Below are positions 16,048 through 23,683 of a stretch of 64,000 nucleotides of DNA, one piece after another. Position 1 is the first letter of the stretch. Each line of letters starts with the position of its first letter. The notes under the pieces were generated by a model. It did no database searches. It was not told the DNA's origin and saw only the letters and a program-made list of their open reading frames with translations. Where the stretch lies: positions 186,001 to 250,000 of the forward strand of contig CP046106.1 in the NCBI GenBank assembly GCA_013343275.1, read 5' to 3'. The position numbers and the translations under genes were made by a program. The stretch is from Candidatus Nanohaloarchaea archaeon. Its GTDB lineage: Archaea > Nanohalarchaeota > Nanosalinia > Nanosalinales > Nanosalinaceae.

Positions 16048-18210
16048 GTGCAACTTCTAAATCAGGAAAAAATTGAATCAAGAACATACCAGGAAGTCAT
16101 CGCGGCCTCCGCCAAAGACCGAAACACACTAGTAGTACTGCCGACAGGCCTCGGAAAAACAGTTATCGCAGCTATGGTCTCCTCCATGAAGCTGCAGGAA
16201 GGAAAAGTACTTTTCCTCGCTCCTACAAGGCCTCTGGTTGAACAGCACAGGTCCACTTTTACTGATCTGTTGGAGCTTCCGGAAGTCGACATGCAGATGA
16301 TGACAGGTAGCACACGGCCTGACAAGAGGTACGAGCTCTGGAAGGAGAAGAGGGTTTTCTTCGGAACTCCACAGGTTGTGGAAAACGATCTTATAGCAGG
16401 AGAGGTGCCTATTGAGGATTTCTCGCTTGTTATCTTCGATGAGGCCCACCGAGCTACCGGTGACTATGCGTACAACTTCATCAGCGAAAAAATGCGCTGC
16501 CAGAGACTGGCGTTAACCGCATCTCCAGGAGGAAGCAAGGATAAAATTATGGATGTGGCAGAGAATCTGGAGATCAATAATTTCGAAGTTCGTACAGAGG
16601 ATGACCCGGATGTAGAGCCGTATATCCAGGATAAAGAGGTCAACTGGACCAAGGTCTCGCTCAACAACCGTTTTGAGAACGCGAAGGAAAAAATGGAGGA
16701 TGCCTACAGGACACAGCTCAAGAAGCTGAAGAACATGGGCCAGATAGATTCTATATCGAACGTACAGAAGACTGATCTTCTGAATCTCAGAGGACAGATC
16801 AGCTCGGAGCTCTCGCAGTCAGATGATTCGGAACTCTACGCAGCTATCTCTCATGTAGCTACAGCATTGAAGATCTCCCAGGCCATAGAGTTGCTGGAGA
16901 CGCAGGGTGTAACGCAGTGCTACGAGTACATACAGGGCCTGGAGAATGATGATTCGAAGGCTGCTGGAAGAGCTCTGAACGACGATGATTTCCAGAAAGG
17001 TAAGGCGATGGTGGAGTACCTGATGAAGAAGGAAGAGGAGCATCCGAAGGTAGAGAAGCTTGTAGATATGCTGGAGGATCTGGGTGACGACGAGAAAGCT
17101 CTTATCTTCACCGAGTACCGTAACTCAACGAACAGGATAGTTGAAGAACTGAACGATCAGGGTCATTCTGCTACGAAGTTTATAGGCCAGCAGGGGGATG
17201 AAGGAATGAGTCAGACACAGCAGATAGAAACTCTGGAGGAGTTCGAGGCCGGAGAGTATAACGTAGTTGTCTCAACAAGCATTGGAGAGGAAGGCCTGGA
17301 TATCCCGGCAGTTGACAAAGTTATATTCTATGAACCTGTACCCTCAGCTATCAGGAGTATCCAGCGCGCAGGAAGAACGGGAAGACAGGAGTCTGGAGAG
17401 GTTCACGTCCTTATCGCCGAAAATACGCGAGACGAAGGATACTACTGGAGTGCACACCACAAGAAGAAGAATATGAACAAGGTGCTGCAGGAGCTGAAGA
17501 ATGAGGATCTGGGTCAGGAACAGCAGACACTTCAGAACTTCAACGAATCCGAGGCCAAGAAGATAGAGGACAACTCTCCGGATGTCAAGGTTATTGCTGA
17601 CGACCGTGAGAACTCGATTGCCAAGGAACTCTCACGGAAGAACATTGAGGTCGAGAAGAAGAGGCTGGATGTCGCTGACTTCCTGGTTTCGGAGGATACT
17701 GCTATTGAGAGGAAGAAGGCCGAGGACTTTGTCGATTCGATGATCGATCAGAGGCTTTTCGACCAGATTCAGGATCTTCAGCAGTTTTCCAACCCGATGA
17801 TAGTTATTGAAGGCCGCAACCTGTACAACCACAGAGATGTAGATCCTGACGCCATCAGGGGAGCAATGGCCTCTGTTGCACTAGACTACGGTATGCCAAT
17901 CGTATGGACGGAGAACGAGAAGGACACTGCAGAGATGCTGGAGTCGATGGCGAAGAGAGAACAGGAGGACAACGAAAAGGATGTGGCGGTCCGCGGAACC
18001 TCTATGCAGAAGTCCAGGAAAGAGAGAATGAAGTTCGTGGTAGCAGGCCTTCCAGGTGTCAACACCAAGATTGCGGAGAGACTGCTCGAAGAATTCGATT
18101 CTATACAGAAGATTTTTACGGCTTCAGAAGATGAGCTTAAAAATGTGGAAGGTATAGGAGATAAAAAGGCGGAGAACATCCGAAAAATGATTTCACAGGG
18201 CTATGAGTAA
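16048..18210 (+). CDS. hef: Hef helicase-nuclease (FANCM/XPF family)
   Basis: 720 residues, full length. The N-terminal SF2 helicase has Walker A VLPTGLGKT (30-38), DEAH (IFDEAHRATGDY, about 130), a TASPGG motif and motif VI QRAGRTGRQ near 440. The C-terminal XPF/ERCC4 nuclease has VIADDREN (about 515) and the ERKxxxD motif ERKKAEDF (about 550). A tandem helix-hairpin-helix follows (GLPGVNTKIAERLL, VEGIGDKKAENI). Hef acts on stalled and branched replication forks. It overlaps the next gene by 8 nt. All catalytic residues appear intact. Confidence 0.95.
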   Translation: MQLLNQEKIESRTYQEVIAASAKDRNTLVVLPTGLGKTVIAAMVSSMKLQEGKVLFLAPTRPLVEQHRSTFTDLLELPEVDMQMMTGSTRPDKRYELWKEKRVFFGTPQVVENDLIAGEVPIEDFSLVIFDEAHRATGDYAYNFISEKMRCQRLALTASPGGSKDKIMDVAENLEINNFEVRTEDDPDVEPYIQDKEVNWTKVSLNNRFENAKEKMEDAYRTQLKKLKNMGQIDSISNVQKTDLLNLRGQISSELSQSDDSELYAAISHVATALKISQAIELLETQGVTQCYEYIQGLENDDSKAAGRALNDDDFQKGKAMVEYLMKKEEEHPKVEKLVDMLEDLGDDEKALIFTEYRNSTNRIVEELNDQGHSATKFIGQQGDEGMSQTQQIETLEEFEAGEYNVVVSTSIGEEGLDIPAVDKVIFYEPVPSAIRSIQRAGRTGRQESGEVHVLIAENTRDEGYYWSAHHKKKNMNKVLQELKNEDLGQEQQTLQNFNESEAKKIEDNSPDVKVIADDRENSIAKELSRKNIEVEKKRLDVADFLVSEDTAIERKKAEDFVDSMIDQRLFDQIQDLQQFSNPMIVIEGRNLYNHRDVDPDAIRGAMASVALDYGMPIVWTENEKDTAEMLESMAKREQEDNEKDVAVRGTSMQKSRKERMKFVVAGLPGVNTKIAERLLEEFDSIQKIFTASEDELKNVEGIGDKKAENIRKMISQGYE

Positions 18211-19225
18211 AAAACCACTGATAATAGGCGTAGATCCCGGAAGTACTTCTGCAGTAGCAGCTATCGACCTCGAAGGAGAAAAACATCTCCTCACCAGCGG
18301 TAAAAACTTCCCACCGCACGAGATAATCGAGGAAGTTATTCAGACAGGTAAACCGGTGGTCGTAACATCTGACAAGGCCAAGATGCCGTCAAAAGTCGAC
18401 AAGATCGCATCCTCCCTCGGCGCAGAAACATACGTACCGGACAGAGATCTCGAACAGGAGAAAAAGAAAGAACTGGGCCACGGCGATAACTCACACGAGA
18501 AAGACGCACTTGCCTCCGCAGTCAACGCATACAACAACCTTCAAAGAGAAATAAGAAAGATAGAGAGTTTTTCCAAAGAACTTGAACAGGATAAAACCAC
18601 AATAGCAGATAGATACTTCTCTGACAGGCCTATCCAGCCGCAGAATGATGAAGACGATGATTCTGATGAGAGGATTGATGTTGAGGAGTCGAGGCCTGTA
18701 GATGAAGAGGTTGATCCGGAGAAGCAGAGGATGGAGGCGAAGATAGAGAATCTGGAGGAACAGATAAACGAGCTGAAGTCCGAGATGGGCGAGATGGAGG
18801 CCGAGAACGACAGGCTTCGAGGTAAACTCGAGAAAGTAAAGGAAGAGGACCGTCAGGAAGTACTGAAGGAGAGAGAAGTAACCAGGCGAGAGGCCCTGAT
18901 AAAAGAGAAGAATGAGAGGATTGAGGAACTTGAGGAGAAACTGGAGAACGCAGAGATAAGAGAGGAACAGTACAGAGAGGCCCTGAAGAAGCTCTATGAA
19001 GGCGGTGAACTTATTGAGATAGTAACTCACAGAACTGATGAGGTGCCGGAGAAATCGCTTACCCGGTCGGAAGAACTGCAGGAGAAGCTGGAGGCCCGTG
19101 GATTCAATATACGTCATGTAGATGATGTTGAGGCCGTGGAAACAGAGCGTTTTGCCGTGGTCGATGAGTTTCCTAAAGCTAAAAACTTCCGGAAAGTAAT
19201 TGATGAATACCGGGAGTCAAGATAG
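18203..19225 (+). CDS. DUF460 RuvC-like RNase H-fold protein with coiled coil
   Basis: 340 residues. IIGVDPGSTSAVAAID (residues 7-22) is the first RuvC/RNase H strand with its metal aspartate. HEKDALASAVNAYNN is the last catalytic segment. A long Glu/Lys-rich coiled coil follows (about 170-275), then a short C-terminal domain. This is the COG2433/DUF460 archaeal family. The protein is shorter than typical members of about 600 residues. The 8-nt overlap with hef points to a joint role in DNA processing. Confidence 0.8.
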   Translation: MSKKPLIIGVDPGSTSAVAAIDLEGEKHLLTSGKNFPPHEIIEEVIQTGKPVVVTSDKAKMPSKVDKIASSLGAETYVPDRDLEQEKKKELGHGDNSHEKDALASAVNAYNNLQREIRKIESFSKELEQDKTTIADRYFSDRPIQPQNDEDDDSDERIDVEESRPVDEEVDPEKQRMEAKIENLEEQINELKSEMGEMEAENDRLRGKLEKVKEEDRQEVLKEREVTRREALIKEKNERIEELEEKLENAEIREEQYREALKKLYEGGELIEIVTHRTDEVPEKSLTRSEELQEKLEARGFNIRHVDDVEAVETERFAVVDEFPKAKNFRKVIDEYRESR

Positions 19226-19227
19226 AA

Positions 19228-19809
19228 GTGTTTACAACAGCAGACCTAACTGAGCGGCAGGAGAAACTGAACAAGACCTTCCTTTTCATGATCAAACTTC
19301 TCGCAGCAGGAGGAATCTTCCATCTAATACTTTACATCTACCCGAACACCTACTCGCTGCAGGTGGGACTGGCCCAGCAAGTAAACTATATAACTGGTTT
19401 AATAGGAATGAACCTCCACCAGCAGGGGATATACCTGATCAGCGACTCGGCACGGTACTACATAACACAGGACTGCCTCGGATGGAAATCAATGGCCATG
19501 TTCACGGGCCTCGTCTTCGCAGGTTCAACAAAGTTCAGAAACCACCTGAAATACGTTATCTCAGGAGTAGGCCTCATCTACCTGGCAAACCTGATTAGAG
19601 TGGTCTCCACGCTCTACCTCGCGGAGAAAGGAATAATATCCTTCGGAGTAATCCACGGAGTAATGTGGAAATGGGGGCTCACAGCACTGGTCCTTGTGAT
19701 GTGGGTGGCGTGGTTCAACTTCGCAGAGATAGAGGAAGAAGCACATGTACTGGAAAGAGAACTGAGAAAGGCGACGTCGAACCTCTCAGAAAATAGAGGA
19801 GAGAAGTAG
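19228..19809 (+). CDS. Archaeosortase/exosortase family protein
   Basis: 193 residues with about five membrane helices. The catalytic triad of the exosortase/archaeosortase family is visible: C83 (TQDCLGWKSM), R124 (LANLIRVVS) and H143 (FGVIHGVMW). These enzymes cleave C-terminal sorting signals and attach surface proteins to lipid. It starts at GTG 2 nt after the DUF460 gene. A possible substrate in this window is the 973-residue protein ending at 53810, whose tail has PGIG, a hydrophobic helix and a basic end. The subtype is not assigned. Confidence 0.8.
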   Translation: MFTTADLTERQEKLNKTFLFMIKLLAAGGIFHLILYIYPNTYSLQVGLAQQVNYITGLIGMNLHQQGIYLISDSARYYITQDCLGWKSMAMFTGLVFAGSTKFRNHLKYVISGVGLIYLANLIRVVSTLYLAEKGIISFGVIHGVMWKWGLTALVLVMWVAWFNFAEIEEEAHVLERELRKATSNLSENRGEK

Positions 19810-20682
19810 AAAACCTGCGCCGAAGATATCGGTAAGCAGTAGGGCCAGCACGAAAACCGGCATGAAAGGCACGCCTTCTCTTATCTCAAACTCCTCGTCT
19901 TCAATTCCCTCTATATCTTCCTCTGTCAGGCCTACAATACGGTCGTCAAAGCCCTGTCCCGGCGCCGCCACGTCTCCAGGCTCCAGATCGCTGGTGTCGA
20001 CAGTTCTGTAAAACGCCTCGTCCTGCACTACTTCAAGGAAACGGGTAAGCAAGATCATGAAGACAAAAAGCAGGGAGAAAACCAGTGCAGGAACCTTCAA
20101 AGTAGTCATAAACACGGCCAGTACAGCTACAGCAGCTAACTCAAGGCCTATACGTTTTCTATCGTTTTTCAGGCTTTCCGCAGTCTTACTCCACACTTCA
20201 GGGTTTCTGAAGCTCTTGTAGAGGGTGAATCCCATTATGTAGACGAAGCCTGCAAGAGTGATGTTCACGAACAGGTTGATAGGATCGAGCAAGGTCGCTG
20301 TTCCTACGTAAGGAGCGCCGAAACCTAGAGCGCTCATGGCGAATGCATCTGCACCCCCCCACATCCCGTTCCAGTAGGCAGCCCAGCCCATCGCCGAGAA
20401 AACCAGGCCTACCGAAAGAGAGTAGAAAAGAGGCTCCCCTAGAGCTGCCATGAGAGATGCAATCCCGGAGTAGGAGAAAATTGCTGTGAAGCCATTCGTG
20501 GCTATGAAGTCTGTCACCGCGTTCAGCTGCAGAGGGCGGGAGGCTATGAAGTGAAGGCCTATACCTCCCAGGACTGCTGATGCACAGAAGATATCGGGTA
20601 CATCGGTGGTATCCAGGTCGAAAAGTGAGGCTACGAAAAGCATTGAGAAAGTCAGTGCGTGTGACAGAACTGTGAATACCAT
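19786..20682 (-). CDS. Archaeal prepilin peptidase (A24 family)
   Basis: 298 residues, polytopic. The two catalytic aspartates of A24 aspartic peptidases are in FDLDTTDVPD (about D22) and MWGGADAFAMSALGFG (D112, the GxGD-like motif as GGAD). Helices surround both. A soluble acidic stretch (about 210-270) precedes a last helix. It cleaves class III signal peptides of pilins and archaellins. It converges with the archaeosortase gene (24-nt overlap) and is 0.6 kb from the DGR target, which carries such a signal peptide. Confidence 0.82.
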   Translation of the reverse strand: MVFTVLSHALTFSMLFVASLFDLDTTDVPDIFCASAVLGGIGLHFIASRPLQLNAVTDFIATNGFTAIFSYSGIASLMAALGEPLFYSLSVGLVFSAMGWAAYWNGMWGGADAFAMSALGFGAPYVGTATLLDPINLFVNITLAGFVYIMGFTLYKSFRNPEVWSKTAESLKNDRKRIGLELAAVAVLAVFMTTLKVPALVFSLLFVFMILLTRFLEVVQDEAFYRTVDTSDLEPGDVAAPGQGFDDRIVGLTEEDIEGIEDEEFEIREGVPFMPVFVLALLLTDIFGAGFLLLSSIF

Positions 20683-20689
20683 GACTTGA

Positions 20690-20710
20690 TTTAAATTCCG
20701 GAAGTTAAAA
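20690..20710. promoter_or_regulatory. Interlocked divergent TATA boxes
   Basis: TTAAAT at 20691-20696 is 27 nt before the plus-strand GTG (20721). TTAAAA at 20705-20710 is about 26 nt before the minus-strand ATG (20682). Only 38 bp separate the two starts, so the promoters cross over each other. Confidence 0.4.
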
Positions 20711-20720
20711 ACAACTTTGT

Positions 20721-21251
20721 GTGAGAAAGAAACAGCGACTTCTAGCTGATCCTGGCGTCAGCACCTTTTTCCAGGCTGTCATGAAGAACTCTCCTGTCGA
20801 ACTGGAGGAACTGTGCAGCAGTATAGGTGTACAGAAGCAGCGTGCCAGGAACTGGATGAATGAACTGGATGAGGAAGACTTGATAACAGTTGAGAGAACT
20901 GAAGGCAGGGTCAAGATCTCGGTAGATGAAGACAACATCGAGGCCCTGAATTCTTTCGCAGCTGATCTACAGAACGATTTCTCCTCAGAACTCCAGAAAT
21001 GGGATGAAAGATTGAGTCAGGCAGCGAACGAAATGGTGCGCATGAAAGACGTACTGGACGATGAAGACGCAGTCCAGGAGTTCAACGACAGGCTGAACGA
21101 ACTTAAGGACTCCAGCGAAGAAATCGATATCCAGGCCCTGAAATCGCTGAGCGAGGTAGAGAGCTTTCTGGGTTACAGCGAGATAGCCCGTGAAGAGATG
21201 CATAAGTTCCACAGAAAGTTCAAGGTACTGGACAGGATAAAAGGCCTTTGA
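20721..21251 (+). CDS. Winged-helix plus coiled-coil protein
   Basis: 176 residues from a GTG. Residues about 15-70 look like a winged helix-turn-helix (FFQAVMKNSPVELEELCSSI, QKQRARNWMNELDEEDLITV). The rest is helical and acidic, including an EEIDIQALKSL segment. It may be a transcription regulator or chromosome-associated protein. It sits between the prepilin peptidase and the DGR target, but nothing links it directly to either. Confidence 0.6.
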   Translation: MRKKQRLLADPGVSTFFQAVMKNSPVELEELCSSIGVQKQRARNWMNELDEEDLITVERTEGRVKISVDEDNIEALNSFAADLQNDFSSELQKWDERLSQAANEMVRMKDVLDDEDAVQEFNDRLNELKDSSEEIDIQALKSLSEVESFLGYSEIAREEMHKFHRKFKVLDRIKGL

Positions 21252-21270
21252 AAGTTAATTTTTAAGTAGG

Positions 21271-22542
21271 ATGTTTTGTAATGTGATTGTATGTATGAAC
21301 TCGGGCAGTCTTTACTCTATGATGACAACAGGTTTCTCCACACACACACACACGGATAGTAAGAAATTAATTTCTGGCTCAAGTAAAGGCCAGTCAGCGA
21401 TCGAGTACTTGACCACTTATGGCTGGATGCTCTTGGTTGTTGCAATTGTTGGAGGCAGTATTTTTACTACAGTTCAGGGTCAGGCACAGCTTGAGACCTC
21501 AGGATTTGAGAATAGCGGTGTTTCACTCGTTGATTCTGGTATGACTGGCAGTTTCTACGCAATGCAGCTACGAAACACGGAAGCTAACCAGATAGAAGTA
21601 CAGAAAATAACTTTGTCAGATAGCAACACCGAAGTTGTTAAAAGGCCTGAAGAAACTATTCCAGCAGCTGGAGAATCCACTTTTCAGTTAATCGGTTTAG
21701 CAGAGTCAAACGCTCAAAACACTGTGAACGTAAAAATAACTTATGATTCAGATGGCCTCAACAACCTGGTAGCAGAAGGTACAATCACAGGCAATCTAGA
21801 ACTCAACACAGAAAAAGCAGAGCCCGGGAACGGACAATGGGAGTTCGTAGACGTCTCCAAAGTCCCGCAGAGAACAGTCGATACCTCTGGGATGTCTGAT
21901 TTCTATATTATGAAGTATGAGGCCTCAGCAAAGTCAAATGTTTCCAATCCTCCTACTTCTGCTACTCCTGTCTCAGTTAAAGGCAATATTCCGTGGGCAC
22001 AGATCAGTCAGAACGAGGCTATACAGGTCTGCCGAGATGCTGGCTACAGTCTTCCGTCTAATAAGCAGTGGCAGGCAGCTACAATGGCAGAGATCGGCAA
22101 CGCGAGTACGCAACCGTTAGGTAATACGAACAGTGGGAGCGATGCTAATGGTAACTCCGGCACTCCCGATCCTACCCAGAATGGTCGTGTCTTGACCGGT
22201 ACTGGCCCAAGTTCCTGGGCGAACCCGATCGGAGTCTACGACCTGAACGGTAATGTCTGGGAATGGACTTCCACAGTTGTTGACCAATCGCATCCGATGC
22301 ATAAAGGAGGGAGCGATGGAAACGTGGCTTCCTGGAACAACAATGGTTATCCTGAGACTCTGGGTAGTGCTAATTCCAGTCTAGGCAGTGATTATTACTG
22401 GTCTTCATCGAACGATAACCGTGCCGTTCGGCGTGGTGGCGACTGGAACGGTGGCGCGGGGGTCGGAGTGTTCTCCATGTCCCTGGGCAACGCTCCGTCG
22501 GACTCGGGCACGGACTTCGGGTTCCGGTGTTCTCTTTCCTGA
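21271..22542 (+). CDS. DGR target: class III signal (pilin-like) protein with FGE/C-type-lectin domain
   Basis: 423 residues. KGQSAIEYLTTYGWMLLVV (residues 39-57) is an archaeal class III signal peptide with cleavage expected before Q41, as in type IV pilins. A beta-rich region follows to about 185. Then comes a formylglycine-generating-enzyme/C-type-lectin-like domain (MKYEAS, YSLPSNKQWQAA, GVYDLNGNVWEWTS, GFRCSLS). The last 37 residues or so (384-420) are the variable repeat. Alternative in-frame ATGs lie at 21295, 21319 and 21322; the last gives a 23-residue leader and may be closer to the true start. It is a predicted surface adhesin whose ligand-binding face is diversified. Confidence 0.88.
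   Translation: MFCNVIVCMNSGSLYSMMTTGFSTHTHTDSKKLISGSSKGQSAIEYLTTYGWMLLVVAIVGGSIFTTVQGQAQLETSGFENSGVSLVDSGMTGSFYAMQLRNTEANQIEVQKITLSDSNTEVVKRPEETIPAAGESTFQLIGLAESNAQNTVNVKITYDSDGLNNLVAEGTITGNLELNTEKAEPGNGQWEFVDVSKVPQRTVDTSGMSDFYIMKYEASAKSNVSNPPTSATPVSVKGNIPWAQISQNEAIQVCRDAGYSLPSNKQWQAATMAEIGNASTQPLGNTNSGSDANGNSGTPDPTQNGRVLTGTGPSSWANPIGVYDLNGNVWEWTSTVVDQSHPMHKGGSDGNVASWNNNGYPETLGSANSSLGSDYYWSSSNDNRAVRRGGDWNGGAGVGVFSMSLGNAPSDSGTDFGFRCSLS
22419..22530 (+). repeat. DGR variable repeat (VR)
   Basis: These 112 bases at the 3' end of the target gene align without gaps to the template repeat at 23373-23484 (offset 954). There are 17 mismatches, every one at a position where the template has A: 14 A-to-G, 2 A-to-T and 1 A-to-C. 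The invariant end GGGTTCCGGTGT would be the initiation-of-mutagenic-homology side. Confidence 0.95.
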
Positions 22543-22642
22543 TTGCTGGAGGCTGGTTTGCTATGAGAATTAATTGTTTTCCGGCGTTTGGAGAAGTTAA
22601 TCTGGCAAAATCTCTTATTCAGGAAGCTGAGGCCGATCTCTA

Positions 22643-23020
22643 ATGGGAGAGATGGATTTCACTGGTTTGCAGGCGTATGAGGAGGTTTCTCCAGCAGTTG
22701 TGAAAGGTCTGAAATTATTGAGAGATCTGGATGATTACGATACATACTGGGATTTTATTTTGAAGGGTTTGCGGCGTGACCTGGCTGAGTCCCTGCCCCT
22801 GCTCGCTGACGGGTATAACCGGTATCACTATGATGACAAGGCGGAGGCTTATCGGAAGGCTCGGAGCAAGATGTCGAGGTGTCAGTCCTGTTTCCTGATT
22901 TTGAAGGATGTCGGTGTTCTCAACAGTAAAGATGTTTCATCGGTCTGTGAGGGTTTGGAAGGTGGCATCGGACGCCTTAATGGTTTGATCAGTCGTATGG
23001 AGGATGATTCCGGTGCGTGA
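22643..23020 (+). CDS. Avd-like four-helix-bundle protein (first copy)
   Basis: 125 residues, all helical. The C-terminal half (KARSKMSRCQSCFLIL, VLNSKDVSSVCEGLEGGIG, RLNGLI) has the pattern of the S23/four-helix-bundle family, which contains the DGR accessory protein Avd. Avd forms a basic pentamer that binds the reverse transcriptase and template RNA. It lies 100 nt after the target gene and overlaps the second Avd-like gene. An in-frame ATG 9 nt later is also possible. Having two such genes in one DGR is unusual; the call rests on pattern and position. Confidence 0.65.
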   Translation: MGEMDFTGLQAYEEVSPAVVKGLKLLRDLDDYDTYWDFILKGLRRDLAESLPLLADGYNRYHYDDKAEAYRKARSKMSRCQSCFLILKDVGVLNSKDVSSVCEGLEGGIGRLNGLISRMEDDSGA

Positions 23021-23345
23021 TTTGAAGCTGTTTCAGAAAAGCTATGATTTTTATGAAGAAGTTTATCCAACTTTGAAGAATTTTCCCCAATCGGAGCGTT
23101 TTGTCATGGTGCAGAAAATCCAGGATTCTTTCCTTGATTTTATCTCTCATATTATTTCAGCTCGAAAAGCCAGTAACACTCTTCACTACTTGAGGAAGGC
23201 GGATAGAGAGCTTGAGAAGACGAAGATTTTCTTCCGTCTCTCCCGCGACCTTGGTTTTATTTCGGCTGGCCAGCACGAAAATATTTCTGAGGACTTGGTT
23301 GAACTAGGTAAGATGCTTGGAGGCTGGATAGACAGTGAGAAATGA
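23004..23345 (+). CDS. avd: Avd, DGR accessory protein (second copy)
   Basis: 113 residues. LKLFQKSYDFYEEVYPTLKN, FPQSERFVMVQKIQDSFLDF, a RKADRELEKTKIFFRLSRDL helix and the ending VELGKMLGGWIDSEK fit Avd of DGRs, including the common GGW tail. It should help the reverse transcriptase make mutagenised cDNA. The start may be ATG 23004 or GTG 23013; GGAGG at 22999-23003 is better spaced for the GTG. It lies directly before the template repeat, the standard DGR order. Confidence 0.8.
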   Translation: MIPVRDLKLFQKSYDFYEEVYPTLKNFPQSERFVMVQKIQDSFLDFISHIISARKASNTLHYLRKADRELEKTKIFFRLSRDLGFISAGQHENISEDLVELGKMLGGWIDSEK

Positions 23346-23372
23346 TATTAGGGCCGGTACTGTTTTCGGAGC

Positions 23373-23484
23373 CCGTGCCGTTCAACGTGGTGGCAACTGG
23401 AACAATGGCGCAAGAGTCGGAGTGTTCTCCATGAACCTGAACAACGCTCCGTCGAACTCGAACACGAACATCGGGTTCCGGTGT
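23373..23484 (+). repeat. DGR template repeat (TR)
   Basis: The 112-bp template for mutagenic retrohoming contains 27 adenines, mostly as AAC codons in the frame matching the target. 17 of the 27 are changed in the VR. It begins 28 nt after the Avd stop (TGA 23343-23345) and lies about 200 nt before the reverse transcriptase. It should be transcribed as part of a structured RNA and not translated. Confidence 0.95.
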
Positions 23485-23683
23485 CCTCCCGTCTTTTTCA
23501 GGCGAGAACCTGGTCATCCAAAGGATGCCGGGGCAAAGCCGATCATGTGGAGGGAGAACTTCGGTGCCGGCCTGCCCAACCGACGAAAAGAGCGGAGGCG
23601 AAAAATTCTCTAAAAAAGCGGATGACAGCCAGTAAACACGGCGTTGAAAGCTGAAATCCGCCACATCTCTTCTTTTCAGAAAA
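23485..23683 (+). ncRNA. TR-RT spacer, structured part of the DGR template RNA
   Basis: These 199 nt without a real gene follow the TR; together with the TR they make up the 338-nt gap 23346-23683. A strong stem-loop sits just before the RT: GCGGAT (23618-23623) pairs with ATCCGC (23656-23661), with nested CAGC (23626-23629) / GCTG (23650-23653). CAGG/CCTG around 23499-23512 forms another. In studied DGRs the RNA downstream of TR is needed to prime cDNA synthesis, so this part is the likely functional spacer. Confidence 0.6.

Noticed and set aside
21271-22542. A real sulfatase-activating formylglycine-generating enzyme
   Set aside because: Only the fold-type motifs are present; the domain is attached to a pilin-like signal, ends in a VR, and lacks the enzyme's catalytic cysteine pair in the right context.
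23335-23613. Open frame of 92 codons covering the template repeat
   Set aside because: It is the TR read in the same frame as the VR; it has no ribosome-binding site or domain of its own, and DGR templates act as RNA.
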